Program-made: the position numbers and the translations under genes
Origin: Blastopirellula marina DSM 3645
GTDB lineage: Bacteria > Planctomycetota > Planctomycetia > Pirellulales > Pirellulaceae
DNA: 64,000 bases
Reading direction: 5' to 3'
Assembly (NCBI RefSeq): GCF_000153105.1
Contig: NZ_CH672376.1
Span: forward strand, 2,271,120 to 2,335,119
In this document: positions 1-7,312 of the stretch, piece after piece
Numbering within the stretch: position 1 is the first letter of the stretch
Layout: every line of letters starts with the position of its first letter
The notes under the pieces: generated by a model
The model's database searches: none
Seen by the model: the letters and a program-made list of their open reading frames with translations, nothing else
Told to the model about the DNA's origin: nothing

Positions 1-290
1 GCGCACTTGAACGTCATCCAAAAGGCGAGCGCTTTGACTTCGGCCAGGTCGACATTCGGGTGAAAGCGAATGCCTCCTTTGGTCGGCCCGCGGGTTGCGT
101 CATGCCGAACGCGATAGCCGGTAAAGATTCGCAGCGAGCCGTCATCCATGCGGACCGGAATCGTGACTTCCAATACCTGCTTGGGATGCTTGAGCCGCTG
201 AACCGCTTCCTGGTCGATGTCGGCATGCAAAAACGCTTTGTCGAGCCGGGCGACGGCATGCGAGAAAATATCGTGCGCTGGCTGATCCAT
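1..290 (-). CDS. Glu/Leu/Phe/Val dehydrogenase, N-terminal part (cut by window edge)
   Basis: Oxidative deamination of glutamate (or a related amino acid) to its keto acid with NAD(P), in the cytoplasm. Only about 96 residues are inside the window. The translation opens MDQPAHDIFSHAVARL and reaches the family signatures GYRVRHDATRGPTKGG and IRFHPNVDLAEVKALA, which form the start of the substrate-binding domain. The glycine-rich TKGGIRFHP segment is diagnostic of the family. The spacing fits the NAD-type GudB/RocG-like branch better than the E. coli GdhA branch, but the cofactor cannot be settled from this fragment. The ATG at 288-290 is the natural start. The gene lies 130 bp downstream of the motor operon on the same strand and may have its own promoter. 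Confidence 0.88.
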   Translation of the reverse strand, partial: MDQPAHDIFSHAVARLDKAFLHADIDQEAVQRLKHPKQVLEVTIPVRMDDGSLRIFTGYRVRHDATRGPTKGGIRFHPNVDLAEVKALAFWMTFKC

Positions 291-419
291 GGCGAAGAAT
301 CCCGATAGGTGCGACTCAATTGGACTTGAATAACGTTATACGTCGTCGCATCGATCGTCAATTCGATCGCCATAAATTCCCGGTTAAGGGATGGATGGTC
401 GCTAACAGGCGAGCGGCGT

Positions 420-1448
420 TTATTCTGCCGAAGAACGTGAGCCTTCGGGAGAGCCGCCGATCGGATGATCGGCCGGCAAGGGGCGTCCCGCGGTGGCGAA
501 ACCCCGTTCGACTAGCATCAATTTCAATTGGCGGAACTCTTCAAAGCTATCGGGATAGGCCCACAGCGTAATCGTCGTCCGCTGGGCGTCGCAACCGGCG
601 AGTCGTTGCATGAAGTCGGAGTTAGATCGGAGCGCATCGGCAAACGCTTCTCCCATATTCTCGGACACTGGGACCAGCACAAAGTGATCAAGCTCGACAA
701 CATCACGTCGAGCGGCGCCCATCTTGGTGTCGACCGAATAGGCAGAGCGACGCAGCACATAGCGACAATAAAAACCGTTGATCGGCCCCACGGTTCGGGT
801 CAGCGAGCTTGTCTCGCGCAGTTGCGATGCGCTCCGCTGCGCATCCTCTTTCAATTCGTCGACCAGCGTATTTAACGGGACGAAGGCGATCCGTCCGTTC
901 AACAAGCGAAAGTGTTCTTCTCGCCCGAAAACCGTTTTGGCCATCGGCGTCGGATAGTGTTTGAGGACGACCGACTCGGGCTGGAAGTTCTCGATGCTTT
1001 CGAGCGTCGTGTAAACTTCGTTTAGCTTGGCTTTCTCGTCCAGCAGCTCGCGATTGCGATCAAAGTCTTGCTGTTGCACGGCGCCCAGTTCTTCCCGTTT
1101 CTTGTCGATGGCCGTATTGGAGGCCGTGAGGACGAACTGCATCTGATTGCGATCGTGGAACTTCTGTTGCAGCTCTTGACGAACGGCGGTGCGCTGATGC
1201 GTGATCTGAGCGAGTTCGGCTTGCAGCGCCATCGCTTCTTCCAGAGAACCGGAATCTTGCTGCGCGATCGGCGGTGCGACCGAGGGGGTTGCCGCCGGCG
1301 ATGCTTTGGCGTCGGTGATCGCTTCGTGCGCCGTAATACTGACGACCATGATCAAAATGATCAAAATGCCGACCAGATTGGTCACCACGTCCAGGAAGGA
1401 GTCGAGCGAAGGTTCGGCCGAATCGCGAGATCGAACAAGGCGTCTCAT
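420..1448 (-). CDS. TolR/ExbD- or MotB-like membrane protein, third gene of motor operon
   Basis: 342 residues. A short basic N-terminus (MRRLVRSRDSAEPSLDSFLD) is followed by one transmembrane helix near residues 24-42 (VVTNLVGILIILIMVVSI), then a coiled-coil periplasmic stretch of roughly residues 65-150, then a C-terminal globular part of about 190 residues. The topology and the aspartate just before the helix resemble ExbD/TolR/MotB stator subunits that pair with TolQ-type channels. The protein is more than twice the length of ExbD (about 140 residues), and no OmpA-like peptidoglycan-binding motif is evident. Its ATG overlaps by one base the TAA of the upstream gene, so translation is probably coupled. 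The role as an ion-driven stator partner is inferred from topology and operon position. Confidence 0.75.
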   Translation of the reverse strand: MRRLVRSRDSAEPSLDSFLDVVTNLVGILIILIMVVSITAHEAITDAKASPAATPSVAPPIAQQDSGSLEEAMALQAELAQITHQRTAVRQELQQKFHDRNQMQFVLTASNTAIDKKREELGAVQQQDFDRNRELLDEKAKLNEVYTTLESIENFQPESVVLKHYPTPMAKTVFGREEHFRLLNGRIAFVPLNTLVDELKEDAQRSASQLRETSSLTRTVGPINGFYCRYVLRRSAYSVDTKMGAARRDVVELDHFVLVPVSENMGEAFADALRSNSDFMQRLAGCDAQRTTITLWAYPDSFEEFRQLKLMLVERGFATAGRPLPADHPIGGSPEGSRSSAE

Positions 1449-3259
1449 TAGTTGCGCTCTACCTCCAGGCCGCTGCCGTTCAGCAGAGCCGCCAATTCTT
1501 CAAAACGTTGTTGGGCGCCAGGTTGGACATCGACCTTGAGCGTCGGCTTCCAATAAATGCCGCGGCCGGCGATTCCCCAATCTTCGATGCGGGACCAGAC
1601 TTGCGAGACGAACTCGTCAATTCCGCCGCGAACGTCCGATTGCAATAGCACCACCTGCGGCTGCTTGCTGCTCCCTTTTTCGGGCACGATCACAATTCGA
1701 TCGGCGGCGACAACCACATGAATGGGACGCGTGATGCCGGTTGCACGGGCCGATTGTCCCGGCAACGCCCAGTTACGACCGCGCGTGTTGGCCAACGATT
1801 GCGGCGCCATCTGCGCTCCGCCGCTGTTGCTAGAGCTGCCCCCTTGTTGGCCGCCTGGCGATGGACCTTGTTGTTGCGCTCCATATCCGCCAGAAATGGT
1901 GCTGTCTCCGTTGGGATTGCCCCGCTTGCCGTCGGTCGAACCGGCCGGCACTGACATCGCGTCTGTGCCGTCGGCGCCTGACAATTGCGGGCCCTGCGCG
2001 TTGCGTTGAGCTTGCGTTTGATATCCGCCTGGCAGCGAAGCGGCCATTGTGCCTTGTCCGCCGCTCGAGGTGCGATCAAATTGCTGCGAACCACCGCCGG
2101 CGCCGCGATCAAACGGTTTTCCGCCGTCGGTGGAGGAACGAGCGTACGATTCGGGGCCGCCAGCCGAACCGCCGGTCATCGTCGAGCTGGCGCCTGGTTG
2201 GCCGCCGATCGGCGCGCCTTGTTCGAGAAACGCATTCTTGCCGAACGGGGAGCCCTCTTCCCCACGGCCGCCGCCGTTGCCGCCGCCGCTAGGAACGAAT
2301 CCACCGCGACTAGTTGCGGTCAGCAAACCGGTTTCTTCAACGCGACCATACTCACGCGGCGCCGCTCGCATGACGGCCACTTTGCGCCGCCTAGCGACTT
2401 CGACCGTTTGCATCAACGTTTGCGCGAGGAAGGGATCCGCTTCGGGAAATTGCAGTTCCAGCTCGTCGTCGATCAATTCGTAGCCAAATTCTGAATCCCA
2501 CGACAACATGGCGTCGCGAGCCGCAGCGTAAGATTCGGCCCCATTGGGGCGCACGACCAGCAGCGGATAAGGATCGGGCGCGCTGGGGTTTTGTTTCAAG
2601 CGATATTCGCGAATCGCACGCAGCGCCGCATCCAACGGATTGCCGGCGCCCAACGGAGGACGAAAATCGGCGCCATACAGTTCGATCCCTTCCGGCTGCA
2701 GAATGACGCGATCGCCGGTGCATTCGATATAAATCGGTTGACGGCGCGTGCCGTTAGGTCCGTCGTAGGGAATCAGCGCGTAAGAAGGTTTTTTCTTCGC
2801 CGCCTTCGCTTGCTCTTCGGTCAGCTTGTCTTTGGCGTCGGCCAGCTGCTGGCGAACTTCGGCCAGTTGCTGATCGATGTCGGCTTGATCCGACTTCGTG
2901 GCGTTCCGCTTTTCTTCGAGCAGCTTCACTTGTTCGTCCAGGCCGCGGATTTGCGTCGCCAGACGGCGAATGTGATCTTCGATGCCGCTCAGCTGCAAGC
3001 GCTCGTCTTCTAACTGTTGGCGTTGCTCGGCGCGCAGCTTTCGCAACTCTTCCAGTTCGGCCAGCGGAAAAGCAGGGACTTCCGGCGCAGCGACCGGCGT
3101 TGTTTCAGTCGTGACCGGCGCAGCGTCGACCGAAGCACGAGCCTGCTGCACGAGGACGACCAGCAGCACAATCAGTGCGCCGACCGTACAGATCAGGACC
3201 GCTAGGAACGGGAAGAGTGAGATTTCGACGCCTTGACGACGCGCTTGGGCTCGGCTCAT
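1448..3259 (-). CDS. Large ExbD/TolR-like membrane protein with coiled coil and Gly/Ser/Gln-rich linker
   Basis: 603 residues, no characterised family recognised. The N-terminus (VEISLFPFLAVLICTVGA) is a single membrane helix of TolR/ExbD style. A charged coiled coil follows at about residues 65-160. A globular domain at about 175-300 contains PIYIECTGDRVILQPEG and LLVVRPNGAESYAAARDAM. A long low-complexity linker rich in Gly, Ser, Gln and Ala spans about 315-500. The last 90 residues (RPIHVVVAADRIVIVPEKG and onward) look like a partial repeat of the first domain. The start overlaps the stop of the TolQ-like gene as ATGA and the stop abuts the next start, so the three genes form one translationally coupled unit. 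The long flexible linker suggests a reach across the periplasm; this is inference. Confidence 0.72.
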   Translation of the reverse strand: MSRAQARRQGVEISLFPFLAVLICTVGALIVLLVVLVQQARASVDAAPVTTETTPVAAPEVPAFPLAELEELRKLRAEQRQQLEDERLQLSGIEDHIRRLATQIRGLDEQVKLLEEKRNATKSDQADIDQQLAEVRQQLADAKDKLTEEQAKAAKKKPSYALIPYDGPNGTRRQPIYIECTGDRVILQPEGIELYGADFRPPLGAGNPLDAALRAIREYRLKQNPSAPDPYPLLVVRPNGAESYAAARDAMLSWDSEFGYELIDDELELQFPEADPFLAQTLMQTVEVARRRKVAVMRAAPREYGRVEETGLLTATSRGGFVPSGGGNGGGRGEEGSPFGKNAFLEQGAPIGGQPGASSTMTGGSAGGPESYARSSTDGGKPFDRGAGGGSQQFDRTSSGGQGTMAASLPGGYQTQAQRNAQGPQLSGADGTDAMSVPAGSTDGKRGNPNGDSTISGGYGAQQQGPSPGGQQGGSSSNSGGAQMAPQSLANTRGRNWALPGQSARATGITRPIHVVVAADRIVIVPEKGSSKQPQVVLLQSDVRGGIDEFVSQVWSRIEDWGIAGRGIYWKPTLKVDVQPGAQQRFEELAALLNGSGLEVERN

Positions 3260-4587
3260 GCCGCATGACCTTGCGAGGGTTTCTTCTCCAGTTCAAATCG
3301 ACGACCGCCGCTATCGCCGATGCGATTGTTCAGCAGGTGAATCGTCGCGGCGAGGCTCAATACGGTCTCTTCAAAGTGACCAGCGCCCGCCAACGAGTCG
3401 AGGTTGCGGCTGAGCGTTTGTTCGAGCGACGAGATTTCTCCGACCGCTTCGACCGCTTTCAACATTACTTCCCCTTGTTGGGTCAGTTGAGCCTGTTGAT
3501 CCCGCATCAGACTCGCGTTGTTATCGAGCGCCGTCTGGAACTGCTTCCAATCGACGCGCATCTCGCGAATCACCTCTTTTTCGGCGCCGGCCAGCGCCGC
3601 CGCATGGCGTTCCAGTGAACCAGAAAGAGCCGCAGAGAGCGAATCTTCTAACTGCTGCTTGCTAGAGCCGACGATTTCTTCCCAGTGGTGATGAGCGCCG
3701 TCGATCGTGTTGCGCCAAAGTTGCGTTTGACGTTCGACTAATTGCTCAGTCGCTTGCATCACGCGTTCGGCCATGCGCTGGATCGCAGCGACGCTGGGGT
3801 CGCTTTTTCCGCCCGCTTGTTGGAAACGTCCGCTCAACTGGGCCGAAGCGGCTGAGTCGACGACGGTCAACAGTTCGTTTTCGATGCGGTCGGCGATAAA
3901 CTGCGCGAACATCAGAAAGATCGACAACGACAACGCCAACGCGGTCGTATCAAACGCGACGCTCAATCCGGCGAGCAGGCTTTCCATCGCCGCTTTCGGT
4001 TCGTTCACCAGCGCCTCGGGAGATAGATTGCCGAGCGCGAGCGTAATACCGATAACGGTACCCAAAAAGCCGAGCATCGGAGTCGCCCAAATGACGATCC
4101 GCACCAGCGAAAAGCTTTGATAGGCGCGTTCCGCTTCTTGATCGGCGAAGTATTTCAGTTCTTCCTGCAAGCCGGCGGCGCTGCCGTTGACGTGCACATG
4201 TTCAATTCCTTGAAACAATCGCCGCCAGAGCGAATGTCGCTGTAGACGTTGCGGGTACTCTTCCAATTGATCGAGCAGCCCGGCGGCGTCGTCAATCAAC
4301 TGGCCTTCGCGCGGCGGCGCAGGGAGTTCGATTTTGCTGACGTTGGTCAATTCGCGTGCGACATCCTGCAATTTCAACAGGATCGCCGCTAAGCCGACAA
4401 AGAACATCGCCGTTTCGATGTATTCGACCGGGTGCCCGGCAAAATAGCGCACGATCAGCGGATTGCTGATCACGCCTTGATTGATCAGCGCGAAGAAGCC
4501 GATCGTCGCGGCCAAACCGAGGGCGACTGGCCACCCTAGTTTTCCACTGATGTTGTACCAGAACTTGGAGGTATTTCGTGCAGTCAC
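3256..4587 (-). CDS. MotA/TolQ/ExbB-family proton channel protein
   Basis: 443 residues. Four hydrophobic segments are visible: about residues 18-36, 50-72, 165-185 (TPMLGFLGTVIGITLALG) and 210-232. The GFLGTVIGIT segment is the conserved TolQ/ExbB/MotA signature in the helix that lines the ion path. The C-terminal 190 residues are a hydrophilic, probably coiled-coil extension not present in ExbB (about 240 residues). The family forms a pentameric inner-membrane channel that couples ion flow to movement of an ExbD/TolR/MotB partner. Two such partner-like proteins follow in the same operon, each overlapping its neighbour by one to four bases. The ATG at 4585-4587 follows a divergent intergenic region that should hold the promoter. 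Confidence 0.85.
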   Translation of the reverse strand: MTARNTSKFWYNISGKLGWPVALGLAATIGFFALINQGVISNPLIVRYFAGHPVEYIETAMFFVGLAAILLKLQDVARELTNVSKIELPAPPREGQLIDDAAGLLDQLEEYPQRLQRHSLWRRLFQGIEHVHVNGSAAGLQEELKYFADQEAERAYQSFSLVRIVIWATPMLGFLGTVIGITLALGNLSPEALVNEPKAAMESLLAGLSVAFDTTALALSLSIFLMFAQFIADRIENELLTVVDSAASAQLSGRFQQAGGKSDPSVAAIQRMAERVMQATEQLVERQTQLWRNTIDGAHHHWEEIVGSSKQQLEDSLSAALSGSLERHAAALAGAEKEVIREMRVDWKQFQTALDNNASLMRDQQAQLTQQGEVMLKAVEAVGEISSLEQTLSRNLDSLAGAGHFEETVLSLAATIHLLNNRIGDSGGRRFELEKKPSQGHAA

Positions 4588-5300
4588 CGGTTCGTATCCT
4601 TCCTACGCGGTGCGATCGAGCGGAGCGGGGAGACAAGTCCGCACAATCCTCATAATCGGAACAACCGCAGCTTGGATTTGAGGTTTTGTTGGCGCAATCA
4701 GTAGGAAACCCAAGATGCGGCGTCAATGCGAAGTCCGTTTCGCCCGCTAGCAAATGAGGAGAGCCAATTCAGCAACATTTGCCGGTTTTATCGAAAAGAA
4801 CGTGAATGTCCCCGCGACTGGTTGCCGATAACTTCCTTTGTCGCAAATGACAACATTCGACGCAAACCGCTATGCCAACCAAGGTTGCATCAATCTTTGG
4901 CAGACGCGTTGCCTAAATAAATCCCGGGGGGGAATGAAAGTTCGGTTGGGGTCCACTTGACTCCACCGAACTTCTTTTATTTCTTGGCCCTCTTTGGTTG
5001 CCCTATCTTCTTGGGGGTATCGTGCGTGATTGACATTGCCAGCATTTCCGGGCTACCGCTACGATACGCAGGTCTCAGTGCGAGCGAATCGGCTGGAAGC
5101 GGCGGCTGCTAGCATAAGTCTTTTGTTTCTTTAGGCTTAGGGCTATCGCGAACGCTCCGTGTTCGCCCTTCCCGTGCGTCCTGGCCGTGGGGGAAGCGAT
5201 TCGCCGCTAACATTTGGGGACGAAAAGAGTTGCATCAAGGAAACGGGCTTCTAGAATAGATAGAGGTCCGATTCCGCAATCCACGAAGAGTAGGTGGTTT
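4588..5300. other. Intergenic region of about 710 bp between divergent units
   Basis: Holds the upstream regions of the minus-strand motor operon and of the plus-strand secreted-protein gene. The only clear structure is a hairpin followed by a T-rich stretch at 4938-4973 (separate entry). A possible 64-codon reading frame at 4726-4920 on the plus strand has no convincing ribosome binding site or composition and is not called as a gene. No tRNA or riboswitch was recognised. Confidence 0.6.
4938..4973 (+). terminator. Hairpin followed by T-rich tract in intergenic region
   Basis: The arms AAGTTCGGT and ACCGAACTT pair perfectly. An inner stem GGGGTC/GACTCC (one G-U pair) closes on a five-base loop, and the hairpin is followed by CTTTTATTTCTT. 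This looks like an intrinsic terminator on the plus strand, but no recognised gene lies immediately upstream on that strand, so it may end a small transcript. Confidence 0.5.
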
Positions 5301-5639
5301 ATGCGTAATGCGGTATTGGGCTTTGCCCTTGTCGTTAGCCTCGTCATTGCAGTCGCTTGGTTGGAAACTCCTCCTTCTCCAGCGCAGGCACAAGCACCGT
5401 ACGCGGCGGCGCCAAGCGGTTCGCTGATTTCCCATTCGACCAATACGGCGTTGGGAATGCAGCAGGTCGTTCTGATTGATCCGCAAACGAGAGTTATGGG
5501 CGTCTATCACGTAGATGGAACGACCGGAAAGATTTCTCTCAAGAGCGTTCGCAATCTACACTGGGATCTGTTGCTGGAAGCGCACAACAGCACCAATCCG
5601 AGTCCTAGCGAAATAAAAGCATCGCTCGGCAGACCCTAA
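5301..5639 (+). CDS. Small secreted protein of unknown function
   Basis: 112 residues. The ATG at 5301 is preceded by an AGGTGG ribosome binding site and opens a signal peptide (RNAVLGFALVVSLVIAVAWL) with likely cleavage after AQAQA near residue 35. The mature part is about 75 residues and includes QQVVLIDPQTRVMGVYHVDG and SLKSVRNLHWDLLLEAHN. The layout suggests a compact beta-rich unit, but no named family was recognised. The gene ends 51 bp before the helix-turn-helix protein on the same strand and may be co-transcribed with it. The role is unknown, and export to the periplasm is inferred from the signal peptide. Confidence 0.75.
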   Translation: MRNAVLGFALVVSLVIAVAWLETPPSPAQAQAPYAAAPSGSLISHSTNTALGMQQVVLIDPQTRVMGVYHVDGTTGKISLKSVRNLHWDLLLEAHNSTNPSPSEIKASLGRP

Positions 5640-5690
5640 GCATTTGCTTCGGCGGCCGGGCTTTTACGATTTGATTCACCGGAGCCTGGC

Positions 5691-6980
5691 ATGGCCAAAT
5701 TAATCCCCCTCAGCGAAGCGGCTGAAATCTTGGGTATCTCGGAAGAGCAGTTGGTCGAAATGCGATCACGCAACGAGATCCACGGCTATCGCGATGGGGC
5801 GAGCTGGAAATTCAAAGAAACCGAAATTGAGCGGGTCAAAACCGACCTTGCCGGCGGCGGTCAAGCTTCCGAGCTCGGGGATAGCGGTGAAGATCTAATC
5901 GAATCGCCCAGCGATTCGGATGATGACAGCGAATTTGAATTGTCGCTCGGCGGCGATGACGGATCGTCCGGCGAAATCGACTCGCTCCTGATTCAGGACG
6001 AAGGTCGCAGCGGCGAATCTGGGGTCGTGATCGGCGACGAACTCTCGTCAGGCGGCAGTGACTTGAAACTGGCCGATAGCGATATCGAGCTTGGTTTTGA
6101 GGGCTCCAGCGCCATCGACCCTGCGTCCGACACCAACAGCAATTTGAATCTCGATCTGGAAGGTTCGGACGTGCTCGGCAGCTCGTCCCTCAATGCTCCG
6201 GTCGACGCCGATGACGACGATGATGATGAGCTGTTGCTCTCCCCAATCGGCAAAGACGATGACGTCGGGATTGGAACCGAAAAACGCGATCCCGAAGGTA
6301 CCGGTTCGGGGGTTAGTCTGGCGCTCGGCGAGGATGACCTGGATCTGGGCGAAAGCGCGATCTCGGCCATCGATGATCTCGATAGCGGCGAATTGACGCT
6401 TGACGCCGGCGATAGCGGAGTCAGCCTGGTCGATCCGGCCGACAGCGGTATCGACATCGGCATGGAGCCGCTGGACCTTTCAGGCTCGAAGGTCGACGCG
6501 TTTGACTTGGCGGGCGACTCCGGGGTCGAAGTCGACCAAGATATTGCGTCGGGCATTTCCGCCGGCAAGAGCAGCGGCGATGACGACTTCCTGCTGACTC
6601 CGGTCGAAGGGGAACTGGACGACGACGATAGCGGCTCGCAAGTGATCGCGCTCGATTCTGATTCGATCGGTTCCGAGTCGGCTCTGTTTGGCGCCGGTAT
6701 CGACGACGGAGATTTTGGGGCTGCTGACGACGGACTCGAAGTCGTTGACGAGATGGGGACCATGGATGTCACCTCTCCGGCGGGTGCGCCTGCCGCGGCG
6801 GCGCCGGTTGAAGCTCCCTATAGCGTGCTCAATCTCATTAGTCTGGCCGCGACCGCCGCTTTGGTATTGGTCGCGGGACTCATGGTGACCGACCTGATTC
6901 GCAACATGTGGTCGTTTGACGAACCCTACGCAATCAACAGTTCGATCATGGACGGCATTATCAGCTTGATGGGGGTCTAG
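5691..6980 (+). CDS. Excisionase-type helix-turn-helix protein with long Asp/Ser-rich region and C-terminal membrane helix
   Basis: 429 residues. Residues 1-50 (IPLSEAAEILGISEEQLVE and a following GASWKFKETEIER strand) match the excisionase/MerR-like HTH_17 DNA-binding fold. Residues about 55-370 are extremely rich in Asp, Ser, Gly and Glu, with recurring short phrases such as DSGVSL, DSGID and LLSP/LLTP followed by acidic runs. A hydrophobic helix at about 382-402 (ISLAATAALVLVAGLMVTDL) is followed by a short tail. The order suggests a cytoplasmic DNA- or protein-binding head joined by an acidic, probably disordered tether to the inner membrane. Function is unknown; it could be a membrane-tethered regulator or nucleoid anchor. 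A strong intrinsic terminator follows the stop. Confidence 0.8.
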   Translation: MAKLIPLSEAAEILGISEEQLVEMRSRNEIHGYRDGASWKFKETEIERVKTDLAGGGQASELGDSGEDLIESPSDSDDDSEFELSLGGDDGSSGEIDSLLIQDEGRSGESGVVIGDELSSGGSDLKLADSDIELGFEGSSAIDPASDTNSNLNLDLEGSDVLGSSSLNAPVDADDDDDDELLLSPIGKDDDVGIGTEKRDPEGTGSGVSLALGEDDLDLGESAISAIDDLDSGELTLDAGDSGVSLVDPADSGIDIGMEPLDLSGSKVDAFDLAGDSGVEVDQDIASGISAGKSSGDDDFLLTPVEGELDDDDSGSQVIALDSDSIGSESALFGAGIDDGDFGAADDGLEVVDEMGTMDVTSPAGAPAAAAPVEAPYSVLNLISLAATAALVLVAGLMVTDLIRNMWSFDEPYAINSSIMDGIISLMGV

Positions 6981-7019
6981 CTTCGGCGCCCAGAGCGAGA
7001 TCACCGCAAACCAACCGTC

Positions 7020-7049
7020 AAAAGCCGCGAGACGCCTCGCGGCTTTTTT
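7020..7049 (+). terminator. Intrinsic terminator after the HTH/acidic membrane protein
   Basis: The arms AAAAGCCGCGAG and CTCGCGGCTTTTTT are fully complementary around a short loop, and the second arm runs into the T tract. It lies 40 bp after the stop at 6980 and should end that transcript. Confidence 0.88.
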
Positions 7050-7312
7050 CGTAACTGCTGTTTGGTGCAATCGTTACAACCGATCACCTTAATCCGGCGG
7101 GAGTGCGGCGGCGGCGGTATCTTTTCCCCCTGGTCGCGCTATAATCTACTAGTTGCGGATGTAACGTCCGCGTGCTGAGGGCGAGTTCGTCTCTTGGCGC
7201 TGTATCTGAATTTGGCGTTTTGACAGCCGAGCGCTGACGTTGTTGTCGCTTGGTCCCGCCGCTTGACGCCCTGTAATTGCCAACTTATCCCCACGCTGGC
7301 CAGTCCAAACGC

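Noticed and set aside
4726-4920. Small gene of 64 codons before the hairpin
   Set aside because: No ribosome binding site and no coherent protein features; noted only as context for the orphan hairpin.
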